Positions 1-9,296 of a stretch of 41,480 bases of DNA are shown here, piece after piece (the first letter of the stretch is position 1; the number at the start of each line of letters is the position of its first letter). The DNA lies in the NCBI RefSeq assembly GCF_018596315.1, contig NZ_JAHEAG010000045.1, positions 1 to 41,480 of the forward strand, given 5' to 3'. This stretch comes from Bradyrhizobium sp. SRL28 (GTDB taxonomy: Bacteria > Pseudomonadota > Alphaproteobacteria > Rhizobiales > Xanthobacteraceae). The translations under genes were made by a program, and so were the position numbers. The notes under the pieces were generated by a model that saw only the letters and a list, made by a program, of their open reading frames with translations, was not told the DNA's origin and ran no database searches.

Positions 1-1110
1 GCTGGTGGCGTGAGCCGACGCTCACTTCTTCAGTCAACAGCGGCCTTGCTAAGCGTGCCGTTCGTCGCCGAAGCCACAACCGCCTGGGCACAGGAAAAGC
101 TCGCCGGCGCTGGCGAAGTCGTGGTGTACAGCTATGGCGGCTCCTTTACCGAGGGGGTGCGGCGAAATGTGCTTGATCCGTTCACGAAGGCGACGGGCAT
201 CCAGGTCGTAGATGTGGTCGCTGATTTCTGCGAGCCGCAGGTACGAGCGATGAACCGGGCTGGCCGCGTTGATTGGGATACGGCCTTCATCCAGGCACAG
301 AATTATCCGGCCATGCATGAAGTCGGGATGTTTGAGCCGATCGACTACAGCCTGTGGGACGCGGAGTCGCTGGAAGGTGTTGCGAAAACCGATCGCCTCG
401 ATGATGCGGTCGTTGTATTTAAAAATGCGACACTGATCGCTTGCGACGAGCGCGCTTTTCCGAAGGGGGGCCCGAAGAGCTGGGCGGATTTCTGGGACGT
501 GAAGACGTTTCCGGGGCCGCGAGGACTCGGTACTGTCCTCGGGAAGCATAACCTGCTGTATGCGCTCCTTGCCGACGGAGTCGCGCCCAAGGATATCTGG
601 CCGCTGACGGATGACAAGGTCGACCGAGCATTGAAGAAGCTCGACGAGATCAGGCCGCATGTGGCGAAGTGGTGGACGGCGGGCGGTGAATCCGCTCAGC
701 TCCTGATCAACCGAGAACTCGTGATGGCCAGCAGCGCCGACGGTCGCATCGTCAGCGCCATCAGGAAGGGGGCGCCCATTCGCATGGTATGGGACGGAGC
801 TTACTACACGCGCAACTACTGGACCGTTCTTAAGGGCGGCCCGAACAGCAAGAACGCGCAAAAGCTGATCGCGTTTGTGAACAGGGCCCAGATCGCCGCT
901 GCCTTCACGCAGGGCACCGGCTACCCCGGGCCGAATACAAATCAGCTCAAGCACCTCCCGGCCGACCTGATCCCCCTGCTCAGCATAAACCCGGACAACT
1001 CTACGAAGGTTGTTACTGAAGACGCTGCGTGGCTCGCGGCGAACGGCCCGGACGGCAAGACCAATGCAGATCGTATCCAGGCGCGTTGGATGGCTTGGAA
1101 AGCAAGATGA
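1..1110 (+). CDS. PotD-like ABC transporter substrate-binding protein (5' end outside window)
   Basis: Periplasmic solute-binding protein of the spermidine/putrescine type (extracellular solute-binding family 1), expected to deliver a small cationic or amino compound to the permease and ATPase encoded next. The frame is open from base 1. The GTG at 10 aligns with an internal valine of the paralogue at 18182, so the true start lies upstream of the window. The visible N-terminus has a twin-arginine-like SRRSLL motif, a hydrophobic stretch and an AWAQ cleavage-like site, which suggests Tat export. Conserved family blocks follow: GEVVVYSYGGS, VDWDTAFIQ, WPLTDDKVDRA, AKWWTAGG and GPNTNQLK. The permease gene begins 115 bases downstream, so they probably form one operon. 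The ligand cannot be read from the sequence. Confidence 0.9.
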   Translation, partial: AGGVSRRSLLQSTAALLSVPFVAEATTAWAQEKLAGAGEVVVYSYGGSFTEGVRRNVLDPFTKATGIQVVDVVADFCEPQVRAMNRAGRVDWDTAFIQAQNYPAMHEVGMFEPIDYSLWDAESLEGVAKTDRLDDAVVVFKNATLIACDERAFPKGGPKSWADFWDVKTFPGPRGLGTVLGKHNLLYALLADGVAPKDIWPLTDDKVDRALKKLDEIRPHVAKWWTAGGESAQLLINRELVMASSADGRIVSAIRKGAPIRMVWDGAYYTRNYWTVLKGGPNSKNAQKLIAFVNRAQIAAAFTQGTGYPGPNTNQLKHLPADLIPLLSINPDNSTKVVTEDAAWLAANGPDGKTNADRIQARWMAWKAR

Positions 1111-1225
1111 TCTCCCTAACTGACGCTGCTCGTCGCGGTCTTCGCAAATTTCGCCCGTTGAGCCTCCGGGATCGGCATCGGCTCTGCTGCCCGGACGGTA
1201 AGATTGGCGCGGATCATTTCCAGGA

Positions 1226-3001
1226 ATGGTGGCTGACATGGCGGATGCAATGAACTCGATAGCAATCGAAGGGCGGTCGTCCTTGGGGCCTGCTGCATCG
1301 GCCCGGCCCACACTTTGGGCTTGGCTGCTGCTGCCCGGAAGCATCTTCCTTCTGGTGCTTTTTGTGGTACCGCTCGTGGGGCTTCTTTTGCTTGCGCTTG
1401 GGATGCCAGACTGGACGATGGCAAATTTCCTGCGTATCGGCGAGAATCCGGCCTACCTCACCGTGTTCCGCAAAACGCTGGAGATCAGCGTTTCGGTAAC
1501 TGCGCTCGCCTTCCTACTCAGCTATCCCGTCGCCTATGCCCTCGCGACCGGGGGGCCGATCCTGCGTACGATCCTGCTCGTCGCGGTCGTGCTGCCGTAT
1601 TTCAGCAGCGTGCTGGCGCGGACCTTCGCCTGGATCCTCCTTCTCGGGCGCAATGGCGTCATTAACGGGATGCTGCTCGAACTCGGCTGGGTCTCCCAAC
1701 CGATCGCCATGCTCTACAACCGCTTCGGCGTGATTATCGGTATGACCCATATCATCATGCCGCTCATGATCCTGCCGATGTACACGGTGATGTCCGGCAT
1801 CGACCAGGGGCTGCTGCGTGCGGCGAGGGCGAACGGAGCGAGCCCGATCGCCGCCTTCCTGACCGTGTTCCTGCCGCTCAGCCTTCCCGGTGTCATGGCT
1901 GGAGTGCTACTGGCCTTTATTTATTGTCTGGGCTTCTACATCACGCCGGCCTTGCTCGGCGGCGTCTCGGATCTCACCATCACGATGGCGATCAGCTCCC
2001 AGATCGTGGATCAGCTAAACTGGAATTTCGGCTCAGCCCTCTCAATGGTCCTTCTGGTGGTCGTCCTGGTCATATTGTGGATCGGCTCGCGCTTCTTCCC
2101 CATCGACCAGCTTTTGGGGCTCTCCGATCAGAAGGTCGGGTCGGGAAAGGTTGTTCGGCGTCAAATTGGGACCCAGTGGCTGATGCGCGTGGGCTCTGGG
2201 GCAAACGCGCTCGACCGGTGGCTGCCTTCGATCGGGGGTCGAGGTATCACGCTCTTGGCAGGCTTCTTGGCGGTACTGCTCCTGCTCCCGGTGCTGATCG
2301 TGGCCTATTTGTCGTTCAGCTCTTCGTCTTATTTCGTGTTCCCCGTGCCGGGCTATTCGCTGCGCAACTACGAGGGCTATTTTTCCAATGCGCTGTGGTT
2401 GCGCGCAACCTTCGCCAGCGTCCGCGTCGGCCTAATGGCGACCGGCATGGCGACCGTGCTTGGCGGCATGCTTGCTTTCGGCTTATCGCGTGGTCGCATT
2501 CGCGGTCGGGGAGTCATGGTGGCGCTCGTACTGTCGCCGATCATCATGCCGACCATTGTCGTCGCGGTGGCGACCTATTTCCTGATGGTGCAAGTGGGGC
2601 TTCAGGGCACCGAGTTCGGATTGGCACTTGGTCACGCGGTCCACGCCATCCCCTACGTGGTGGTGATCGTGGTCGCCAATCTGCGCGACCTCAACCCGAC
2701 ATACGAGCGTGCGGCCCGCAGTCTTGGCGCCGACCCTCTGGCCACCTTCCGCACTATCGTAGCGCCCCTTATTATGCCGGCGTTTATTGTGGCCGCCTTC
2801 TTCGCCTTCCTGACCTCGTTCGACGACGTCGTGTACGTGCTGTTCCTCGGCATCGGAAGGATCACGACCTTGCCGATGCGTATGTGGGACGGGATTAATC
2901 AGGACATAAATCCTACCATAGCCGCCGTAGCGACCATGCAGATGGTATTCGCGGCGCTTGTGATTGTCCTCGGTACCATGCTGGGTCGCCGAAAAAAATA
3001 A
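1226..3001 (+). CDS. Fused two-domain ABC permease (PotB-PotC-like)
   Basis: Inner-membrane permease of a polyamine-type ABC importer. At 591 residues it is about twice the length of a usual PotB or PotC, and it carries two complete permease halves. The first half (about residues 25-290) has an EAA-type loop at AARANGASPIAAF, and the second (about 345-590) has another at AARSLGADPLATF. Several hydrophobic membrane segments lie in each half. One polypeptide can therefore supply both halves of the channel, as in fused iron or thiamine permeases. The start may be ATG 1226 (AGGA directly in front) or ATG 1238; neither has an ideal ribosome site. It lies between the binding-protein gene and the ATPase gene, giving a full transporter of binding protein, permease dimer and ATPase. 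Confidence 0.9.
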   Translation: MVADMADAMNSIAIEGRSSLGPAASARPTLWAWLLLPGSIFLLVLFVVPLVGLLLLALGMPDWTMANFLRIGENPAYLTVFRKTLEISVSVTALAFLLSYPVAYALATGGPILRTILLVAVVLPYFSSVLARTFAWILLLGRNGVINGMLLELGWVSQPIAMLYNRFGVIIGMTHIIMPLMILPMYTVMSGIDQGLLRAARANGASPIAAFLTVFLPLSLPGVMAGVLLAFIYCLGFYITPALLGGVSDLTITMAISSQIVDQLNWNFGSALSMVLLVVVLVILWIGSRFFPIDQLLGLSDQKVGSGKVVRRQIGTQWLMRVGSGANALDRWLPSIGGRGITLLAGFLAVLLLLPVLIVAYLSFSSSSYFVFPVPGYSLRNYEGYFSNALWLRATFASVRVGLMATGMATVLGGMLAFGLSRGRIRGRGVMVALVLSPIIMPTIVVAVATYFLMVQVGLQGTEFGLALGHAVHAIPYVVVIVVANLRDLNPTYERAARSLGADPLATFRTIVAPLIMPAFIVAAFFAFLTSFDDVVYVLFLGIGRITTLPMRMWDGINQDINPTIAAVATMQMVFAALVIVLGTMLGRRKK

Positions 3002-3066
3002 CCTGTCGGCGCGGAACTAGCACGAGCCAGGACAATCAAGTACTCAAGTTACTCTAGGGAGCTGAA

Positions 3067-4158
3067 ATGTTGATGAAAGCCAGCTTGAGCGGCACTGATG
3101 TGAAAACCGGAAGCATTGCGCTGCATAATCTGCAAAAGCGCTACGGCAGCGCAACGGCCGTTGACGATGTCAGTCTTTCCATATCGCCCGGAGAGTTCAT
3201 TTCATTGCTGGGTCCCAGCGGATCAGGAAAGACCACAACGCTGATGATGATCGCCGGGTTCGAGATGCCGGACAGCGGTCGGGTGTTGTTGGACGACAAG
3301 GAGATCACACGCCTGCCGGCTCACCGTCGCGAGCTCGGCGTGATTTTCCAGAACTATGCTCTCTTCCCGCACATGACGGTCGCCGAGAACGTTGCGTATC
3401 CGCTTCGGATGAGGCGTGTGGCGAAGGCGGAACGCGAAGCGCGCGTGCATCGCGTTCTCGATCAGGTGCACCTCGGCGCTTTGGCCTCGCGCTACCCGCA
3501 CCAAATGTCCGGCGGTCAGCAGCAGAGAGTGGCGATAGCGCGGGCACTGGCTTTTGATCCGCCTGTTCTCCTTCTGGATGAACCGTTGGGTGCGCTCGAC
3601 AAGAAGTTGCGCCAGCATCTCAGGAACGAGATCAAGACCCTGCACAAGCAGGTCGGCAAGACGATGATCTACGTCACGCACGATCAGGAAGAGGCGCTCG
3701 CCATGTCCGATCGTGTCGCAGTGATGCACGAGGGTCGGATACGACAGGTCTCGGCACCGCAGGACATTTATCGCAGACCGGCCGACTTGTTCGTGGCGGG
3801 GTTTGTCGGTGAGGTCAATCTCATCCCCGTCAGCATCAGATCAGGGGTCGTTCAGGGCCCGGCCGGCGACAAATTGCCCGCGGCGCAGTGGCCTGACGCG
3901 GACAGGGATGCGACGCTTTGCGTGCGGCCCGAACATTTGCGAATCGAGACTGCGGCCGCGGGGACCTCGGCCGGCATTCAGGGACGCATCGTCGACATGA
4001 CGTTCGTCGGAGACGCGACGATCTTGGAATTCCAGAGCGAGTCTGGCCTGCGGCTAACGTCCAAGGTGCTCAACATCTCGGCGAAGGCGATGCCGGACGT
4101 CGGCGATGCCTGCCTCGCCTCGTGGGCTGCAAACGATGCAACCATCCTGACCCAGTAG
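3067..4158 (+). CDS. PotA-like ABC transporter ATPase
   Basis: Cytoplasmic ATPase energising the fused permease. The 363-residue protein has Walker A GPSGSGKT (49-56), a Q-loop in VIFQNYALF, signature MSGGQQQR (147-154), Walker B VLLLDEP (167-173) and an H-loop histidine in THDQEEA (about 205). A C-terminal regulatory TOBE-like region starts about residue 240 (VNLIPV, VRPEHLRI). These are the hallmarks of the spermidine/putrescine and iron (PotA/FbpC) ATPase class. ATG 3067 follows AGGGAG by six bases, a good ribosome site. It sits 65 bases after the permease gene in the same direction. Substrate assignment is only by family. Confidence 0.93.
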   Translation: MLMKASLSGTDVKTGSIALHNLQKRYGSATAVDDVSLSISPGEFISLLGPSGSGKTTTLMMIAGFEMPDSGRVLLDDKEITRLPAHRRELGVIFQNYALFPHMTVAENVAYPLRMRRVAKAEREARVHRVLDQVHLGALASRYPHQMSGGQQQRVAIARALAFDPPVLLLDEPLGALDKKLRQHLRNEIKTLHKQVGKTMIYVTHDQEEALAMSDRVAVMHEGRIRQVSAPQDIYRRPADLFVAGFVGEVNLIPVSIRSGVVQGPAGDKLPAAQWPDADRDATLCVRPEHLRIETAAAGTSAGIQGRIVDMTFVGDATILEFQSESGLRLTSKVLNISAKAMPDVGDACLASWAANDATILTQ

Positions 4159-4239
4159 CTTGCGGCATAGGCGGCACGCACCTTCAAGAGCGGCCACGAT
4201 TTGTAACTACATAGCCCTCGCATATCGACAGAGAAAAAC

Positions 4240-5202
4240 ATGGCCGGTGAAAATCCCGCGCTAACTATTGTTATCAACCACCCGGACGCCGAAGGATTTG
4301 CGCGGCTTATCGGCCAGCGTTTCCCTCAAGTTCGTGCGATCGTCGCGCCTGACTCTGGCCGCCTCGAGCGCCACATAGGGGAGGCGGACGCATTGTTGGC
4401 GTTTCGCTTCCCTGTGGAGGTGTTCGAAAAGGCAAAGAAACTGCGTTGGTTTCAGTGCACCGGTGCCGGGGTCGATTCCATGTTCCCGATCCGCGATAAA
4501 GCGGGCCATATCACTGTCACCAATGGGCGCGGCATCCATGGCGACATCATTTCTGATTTCGTGATGGCTGGCGTGACGATGCTGCAGTGGGATTTCCGCA
4601 GATTCTTGCGGGAGCAGACGGAGCGGAAATGGAATCCCCGCTACGTGGCTCCATTGGCCGACAAGACGCTCGGCGTCGTCGGGCTGGGGTCCATCGGTGC
4701 GACCATCGCCCGGCGTGCCAAAGGCGCGGGAATGACGGTCGTCGGATCGAAGCGTGATACGTCCGTTCCCGTCGAAGGCGTGGATAGACTGTTCGCCTCC
4801 GATGCGCTTCACGATCTGCTGCCGCTGTGCGATTTCGTGGTGTTGGCCGTGCCTGCGACACCGCAAACCGTGGGTCTCTTTGGTGCAGCCGAGCTTAAAC
4901 GCATGCGGCGCGATGCCTTTCTGATCAACATTGCCCGGGGCAACGTCGTCGTGGAGGCCGATTTGATCAACGCCCTGCAGGCAGGTAGCATTGCCGGTGC
5001 GATGCTCGACGTATTTGAGCGGGAACCGCTGCCGCAGGGCAGTCCTCTGTGGGACATGCCGAACGTGATTGCAACGCCGCATGTGGCAGGAAGTCCGTCA
5101 AACTATACAGAGCGGGTGTTCCCGATTTTCGCAGATAACATCGAACGATTCCTGAAGGGGCAGCCGCTCAAGAATGTGGTGGATCTGCGACGCGGATATT
5201 GA
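4240..5202 (+). CDS. D-2-hydroxyacid dehydrogenase, NAD-binding
   Basis: Cytoplasmic oxidoreductase interconverting a 2-ketoacid and its D-2-hydroxyacid with NAD(P)H. The 320-residue protein has the split fold of the family. The nucleotide-binding motif VVGLGSIG is at about 146-153, and the catalytic triad is visible as Arg233 (NIARGN), Glu262 (FEREPLP) and His281 (TPHVAG). The closest general group is the GhrA/glyoxylate-hydroxypyruvate reductase-like dehydrogenases; the exact substrate is not readable. The start at 4240 is supported by alignment of the N-terminus, but only a weak AGAG precedes it. It lies 81 bases after the ATPase gene, probably in the same transcription unit. A decayed partial copy of its 3' end occurs at 13226-13429. 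Confidence 0.9.
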   Translation: MAGENPALTIVINHPDAEGFARLIGQRFPQVRAIVAPDSGRLERHIGEADALLAFRFPVEVFEKAKKLRWFQCTGAGVDSMFPIRDKAGHITVTNGRGIHGDIISDFVMAGVTMLQWDFRRFLREQTERKWNPRYVAPLADKTLGVVGLGSIGATIARRAKGAGMTVVGSKRDTSVPVEGVDRLFASDALHDLLPLCDFVVLAVPATPQTVGLFGAAELKRMRRDAFLINIARGNVVVEADLINALQAGSIAGAMLDVFEREPLPQGSPLWDMPNVIATPHVAGSPSNYTERVFPIFADNIERFLKGQPLKNVVDLRRGY

Positions 5203-5459
5203 TCTCGACCGTAGGTGCATCGAGAAGAAGCGCGATAAGCAACTCGCCGCGATCGCCGGCCGGCACGTCGGCCGCCCATATGTCTGGGCGCTCGACATGT
5301 TAATAGGCGCGCGCTTTGGCTCGCGCGGATCGTGGTCGAGAACCCACCATTGGTGTCGGTCCAGGCGGCCGCCTGCACGAGCTGAAGCCGCCTGAGGTCC
5401 AGGTTGGGCGGCGCTTAGCGAGAGCGCGCCGCAAATTCAAATCCCGGAGGATACTTTTC

Positions 5460-6680
5460 ATGTCTGCCCTGCCGCTTTCTGGCCTCAAGATCCTTGACCT
5501 CACGCGTGTGCTCGCCGGGCCTTTGTCGGCCCAGATGCTTGGCGATCTCGGCGCCAACGTGATCAAGATCGAGCGGCCCGGCACCGGGGACGATGCGCGC
5601 GCCTTCGGCCCGCCCTATCTGACGGACCCCGAGGGCAAGGAGAACAACAACAACTCCTTCTACCTGTGCGCCAACCGCAACAAGAAGTCGGTCACCGTCA
5701 ACATTGCGAAGCCCGAGGGGCAGGAGATCATCCGCGCGCTTGCCAAGGGTGTCGACGTGTTCATGGAGAACTACAAGGTCGGCGACCTCAAGCGCTACGG
5801 GCTCGACTACGAATCCATCAGGAAGATCAATCCCGGCATCATCTATTGCTCGGTCACCGGCTTCGGCCAGACCGGCCCTTACGCGCCGCGCGCCGGTTAC
5901 GACGCGATCTTCCAGGCCATGGGCGGGCTGATGAGTGTCACCGGCCACATGGACGGCGAGCCGGGCGCGGGGCCGATGAAGGTCGGCCCTTCCATCGTCG
6001 ATTACATGACCGGCATGAACACCTCGATCGGCATCCTGTCGGCACTCTATCATCGCAAGGTCAATGGCCGGGCGGGCCAGCATGTCGACGTCTGCCTGTT
6101 CGACACCGTGATCGCCTCGCTCAGCCATTATCTTCAGATCTATCTCGTCAACGGCAAGAGCCCGCCGCGCCGCGGCACCTGGGGCAATGGCGGCATGCCG
6201 GCGGGCGTGTTCCGCTGCGCCGACGGCGAACTGATGCTGGTGGTCGGCAATGACGGCCAGTTTGCGCGCACCTGCGCTGTGCTTGGCGAGCCGGAGCTCG
6301 CGAAGAATCCAAAATTCGTCAAGAACAACGATCGCGTCGTCAACGGCAAGGAGATTATGGCGATCTTCGCCGGGCTGTTCTTGAAGGACACGGTCGGGCA
6401 CTGGCTGCAAAAGCTGGAGGAGGCCGGCGTCCCCTGCGGCCCCGTCAACGATTTCACACAGGTGCCGCATGTGCGCTCGCGTGGCATGGAGGTGAAGGTC
6501 GACCATCCCTTCGAGCACTCGCTGTCCTTGATCCGCAATGCGCTGACTTTTTCTGAAACGCCGGTGAAGGAATATCGATATCCCCCGCGATTGGGTGAGC
6601 ACACTCAAGAGGTCTTGGCCGCAGAGCTCGGGTACGATGAGACGAAGATCATGGAATTGAAGCAAGCAAAAGTTATTTGA
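5460..6680 (+). CDS. Family III CoA-transferase (CaiB/BaiF type)
   Basis: Transfers coenzyme A between carboxylic acids, for example activating an organic acid for breakdown. The 406-residue length is normal for the family. The N-terminus LSGLKILDLTRVLAGP, the block DVFMENYKVGDLKRYGLDY, and the catalytic aspartate (Asp181 in IVDYMTGM) are all present. ATG 5460 is chosen because GGAGG lies nine bases upstream and the protein then begins as family members do; the frame is open further upstream without homology. It is separated from the dehydrogenase gene by 257 bases, so it may have its own promoter. Its regular, GC-rich codon use is cleaner than that of neighbouring genes, perhaps reflecting a different history. 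Confidence 0.92.
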   Translation: MSALPLSGLKILDLTRVLAGPLSAQMLGDLGANVIKIERPGTGDDARAFGPPYLTDPEGKENNNNSFYLCANRNKKSVTVNIAKPEGQEIIRALAKGVDVFMENYKVGDLKRYGLDYESIRKINPGIIYCSVTGFGQTGPYAPRAGYDAIFQAMGGLMSVTGHMDGEPGAGPMKVGPSIVDYMTGMNTSIGILSALYHRKVNGRAGQHVDVCLFDTVIASLSHYLQIYLVNGKSPPRRGTWGNGGMPAGVFRCADGELMLVVGNDGQFARTCAVLGEPELAKNPKFVKNNDRVVNGKEIMAIFAGLFLKDTVGHWLQKLEEAGVPCGPVNDFTQVPHVRSRGMEVKVDHPFEHSLSLIRNALTFSETPVKEYRYPPRLGEHTQEVLAAELGYDETKIMELKQAKVI

Positions 6681-7277
6681 ACGCGACACTGTATCGTCGC
6701 CTTATCCGTGCATCGACGGTCGGCGTCGCGCCGAAGTCAAGAAGTCCAATAAACTCCAGAAGCCGCGGCATATGGGATGGCCCGCTCTGGAGGCATTTTC
6801 TCACGACCGAATAAACCATCGCAAATTGACCGGACCGCGCGATGTCGCGCCAGGTGAGCAGCGTACACCGGCTACCGGCTACATGCCTGCTGAAGAGCTC
6901 CGGTCAATCGCACGTCCGTTCCAGGCCAAATTGAGAACCGATGAAATGCACCCGATCACATCATTCTGTGCATGGCCATTTCGGTTGCTCGACACCAAAG
7001 ACTGCTTCATGTCGGCGGTATACGCCTTAATCCTTCGAAAATATGCCATTTTTCGCAGGAATTCATCGGAGATATTTTAATTAATTGCGTAAAACCGATA
7101 CCGAGAGGTGGTTAGGCTTGCTCAAGGGTCAAGGACAATCGACAGTTTTACTGGGACCAAAGCAAGAAGGCCGATAAATTGGCGCAGGTAAACCTGTCTA
7201 AGGTTTGGCATGAAAGGGCAATGTTGCCCGCCACTGGATCTGGTGTCGGTGTCGACACCGAGCGGCTGGAGGCTCGT
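6681..7277 (+). other. Intergenic stretch, no supported gene
   Basis: About 600 bases between the CoA-transferase gene and the next binding-protein gene. One open frame (6772-7080, 102 codons) exists on the + strand, but it shows no recognised domain, has no clear ribosome site, and its composition looks non-coding. The open frame of the following gene also extends upstream to 7179 without homology. No promoter or terminator could be identified with confidence. Confidence 0.5.
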
Positions 7278-8477
7278 ATGCAGTCACAGAATGCAGACAC
7301 GCCATCCGCACCTCAAGTCACCGAGCAAGGTCAAGGCTCGTCGACGGCGCTGAGTGGCCATTTTCAACGATCCGGCGTGACTCGCCGAAGCCTCTTGCAG
7401 GCCGCCGCTGTCGCAATGAGCCTTCCCGCGATTGCGCGGGCAACCGCTGCGTTTGCGCAGGAGAGACTTGCCGGTCGCGGGGAGGTCGTCGTTTTTTCGT
7501 TCGGGGGGTCGTATACGGAAGGGCTGCGCAAGTACGTTTTCGAGCCCTTTACGAAGGCGACTGGCATCTCTGTTATCGATGTGACAGCTGACTTTTCGGA
7601 GCCGCAAGTAAGGGCAATGAACCGGGCCGGACGCGTTGATTGGGATACGGCCTTCATCCAGGCATCGAACTACCCTTCGATGCACGAGGCTGGCATGTTT
7701 CTGCCCATCGACTACAGTCTGTGGGACGATGAGTCGCTCAAGGGAGTCCCACAAGTCGCTCGCCTTGAGGACGCGGTCGTGTCGATCGGAGTTTCGACGC
7801 TGCTGGCTTATGACGAGCGTGCATTCGGGAAAAATGGCCCGAAGAGTTGGGTTGATTTCTGGGACCTCAAGGCCTTCCTCGGTGCGCGCGGCCTTTACGG
7901 ACCCGTCGCCAAGCACAATCTTGAGTTTGCGCTGCTCGCCGACGGCGTCCCGAAATCCGAAATTTGGCCATTGACCGACGACAAAGTCGACCGGGCCCTC
8001 AGGAAGCTCGACCAGATCAAGCCGCACATAGCGAAATGGTGGACGGCCGGTGGTCAGCCGGCCCAGCTGCTCGTTAATCGCGAATACGCCATGACGAGCA
8101 TCTTCGATGGCCGCGCGATCGCGGCTATCCGCCAAGGAGCGCCTATCCGTATCGTGTGGGACGGCGCTCATGTGAACTACAACTACTGGACAGTGCTCAA
8201 GGGTGGTCCGAACAACCAGAACGCGCAGAAATTGATCGCATTCGTGAATCGGGCGCAGATCGCCGCTGGAGCAACCCTGGGCATCGGCTATCCCGGTCCG
8301 AATACGAACCAACTCCAGCATTTGCCGCCCGACCTTGTTCCGCTGCTTAGCATCAACAAGGAGAATGCATCCAAGACGGTGCTCGAGGACTCCGCTTGGC
8401 TTGCTGCCAAGCGTCCGGACGGCAAGACGAACCTTGATCACATCCAGGAAACCTGGCTAGCGTGGCGGGCGCGGTAA
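7278..8477 (+). CDS. PotD-like substrate-binding protein, orphan paralogue
   Basis: Second full copy of the PotD-type periplasmic binding protein, 399 residues. ATG 7278 is preferred because GGAGG (7268-7272) lies five bases upstream; the frame can be extended to 7179 but without a ribosome site or homology. The N-terminal tail is longer than in its sisters (about 35 residues before TRRSLL), followed by a Tat-like hydrophobic region and FAQ cleavage-like site. The conserved core is shared with the copies at 1 and 18182: GEVVVFSFGGS, VDWDTAFIQ, WPLTDDKVDRA, AKWWTAGG, GPNTNQL. No permease or ATPase gene is adjacent; the next genes are ahpC/ahpD. It may use the transporter at 1226-4158 or be expressed alone. 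Confidence 0.9.
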   Translation: MQSQNADTPSAPQVTEQGQGSSTALSGHFQRSGVTRRSLLQAAAVAMSLPAIARATAAFAQERLAGRGEVVVFSFGGSYTEGLRKYVFEPFTKATGISVIDVTADFSEPQVRAMNRAGRVDWDTAFIQASNYPSMHEAGMFLPIDYSLWDDESLKGVPQVARLEDAVVSIGVSTLLAYDERAFGKNGPKSWVDFWDLKAFLGARGLYGPVAKHNLEFALLADGVPKSEIWPLTDDKVDRALRKLDQIKPHIAKWWTAGGQPAQLLVNREYAMTSIFDGRAIAAIRQGAPIRIVWDGAHVNYNYWTVLKGGPNNQNAQKLIAFVNRAQIAAGATLGIGYPGPNTNQLQHLPPDLVPLLSINKENASKTVLEDSAWLAAKRPDGKTNLDHIQETWLAWRAR

Positions 8478-8596
8478 TGTCGACAGGAATGAACCGGCGC
8501 GCGGATGCGGCCGACCGCAATTTTGCCGGTGTTCTAGCGTGTGCCCATTAGATATCCTGCAAAAGATGCCGGTCTGGCGTTAGCAAACGCGGTCTG

Positions 8597-8664
8597 GGGA
8601 GCCGGCAATTCGGGAATATGCACCGAAAGATTGACTCAGCGCGAGTCACGACCAACCGGCTCCC
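8597..8664. promoter_or_regulatory. Nested inverted repeats upstream of ahpC
   Basis: A perfect 9-base pair of arms, GGGAGCCGG (8597-8605) and CCGGCTCCC (8656-8664), encloses a smaller hairpin TGACTC (8632-8637) / GAGTCA (8643-8648) with a five-base loop. It lies between the end of the binding-protein gene and the ahpC start (8737). No run of T follows, so it is not a classic terminator. It could be a transcript end, a dispersed repeat, or a regulatory structure for the peroxide genes. Only the symmetry is seen; the function is inferred. Confidence 0.45.
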
Positions 8665-8736
8665 GCAATCCTTTGCGCGGAGGCCAGAAGTTGTTTTTGG
8701 AATTGCGATCTGATTGCTAAAAAGGGTGCGAGAACT

Positions 8737-9289
8737 ATGCTCGGAATTGGAAGCAAGCTACCATCGTTCGAAGTTGTCGGCGTGAAACCCGGATTCCAGC
8801 TTCAGGAGGAAAAAGGGCAGAGCGCGTTCGAGATGCTCAACGAAAACAGTTTTCCGGACAAGTGGAAGAGCATCTTCTTCTATCCGAAGGATTTCACCTT
8901 CGTCTGCCCGACCGAGATCGCCGAGTTCGCCCGCCTGTCGAAGGATTTTGAAGAGCGCGACGCGGTGGTGCTCGGCGGCTCGACCGACAACGAGTTCTGC
9001 AAGCTTGCCTGGCGGCGCGACCACAAGGATCTGCACAAGCTGCCGATCTGGCAATTCGCCGACACCAATGGCTCGCTGGTCGATGGCTTGGGTGCGCTCC
9101 CCGGACGGCGTCGCTTATCGCTACACGTTCATCGTCGACCCCGACAACACGATCCAGGACGTCTATGCGACCAATCTCAATGTCGGTCGCGCGCCCAAGG
9201 ACACGCTGCGCGTGCTCGATGCGCTGCAGACCGACGAACTCTGCCCGTGCAACCGCGAGATCGGCGGCGAAACGCTGAAGGTCGCCTGA
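8737..9289 (+). pseudogene. ahpC: AhpC-type peroxiredoxin with one frameshift
   Basis: Alkyl hydroperoxide reductase subunit C, a thiol peroxidase working with AhpD. The first frame encodes the normal N-terminal half, including the peroxidatic cysteine motif FTFVCPTEIAEF (about residues 54-65). After DGLG (about 9090) homology continues in the next frame (PDGVAYRYTFIVDPDN) to the C-terminal cysteines in ELCPCNREIGGETL, ending at TGA 9287-9289. The break is at a run of three G (ttgggtgcgc), where one extra G would restore a single open frame of normal length. It is therefore either a recent one-base loss or a sequencing error. The unshifted frame runs on to 9315 as nonsense. The ahpD gene follows seven bases later. 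Confidence 0.85.
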
Positions 9290-9296
9290 CGCGACC

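Noticed and set aside
49..1344. Long open frame on the - strand opposite the first binding-protein gene
   Set aside because: It is the complement of a well-recognised gene in high-GC DNA and shows no domain or ribosome site.
5415..6689. 424-codon - strand frame opposite the CoA-transferase gene
   Set aside because: It has a repetitive Arg/Ala/Asp-rich composition typical of antisense frames; the + strand gene has all family motifs.
7208..7235. Possible sigma-54 (-24/-12) promoter near tggcatgaaag
   Set aside because: The second conserved element (TTGC at correct spacing) is missing.
7179..7277. Upstream extension of the binding-protein frame
   Set aside because: No homology or ribosome site; ATG 7278 has GGAGG at five bases.
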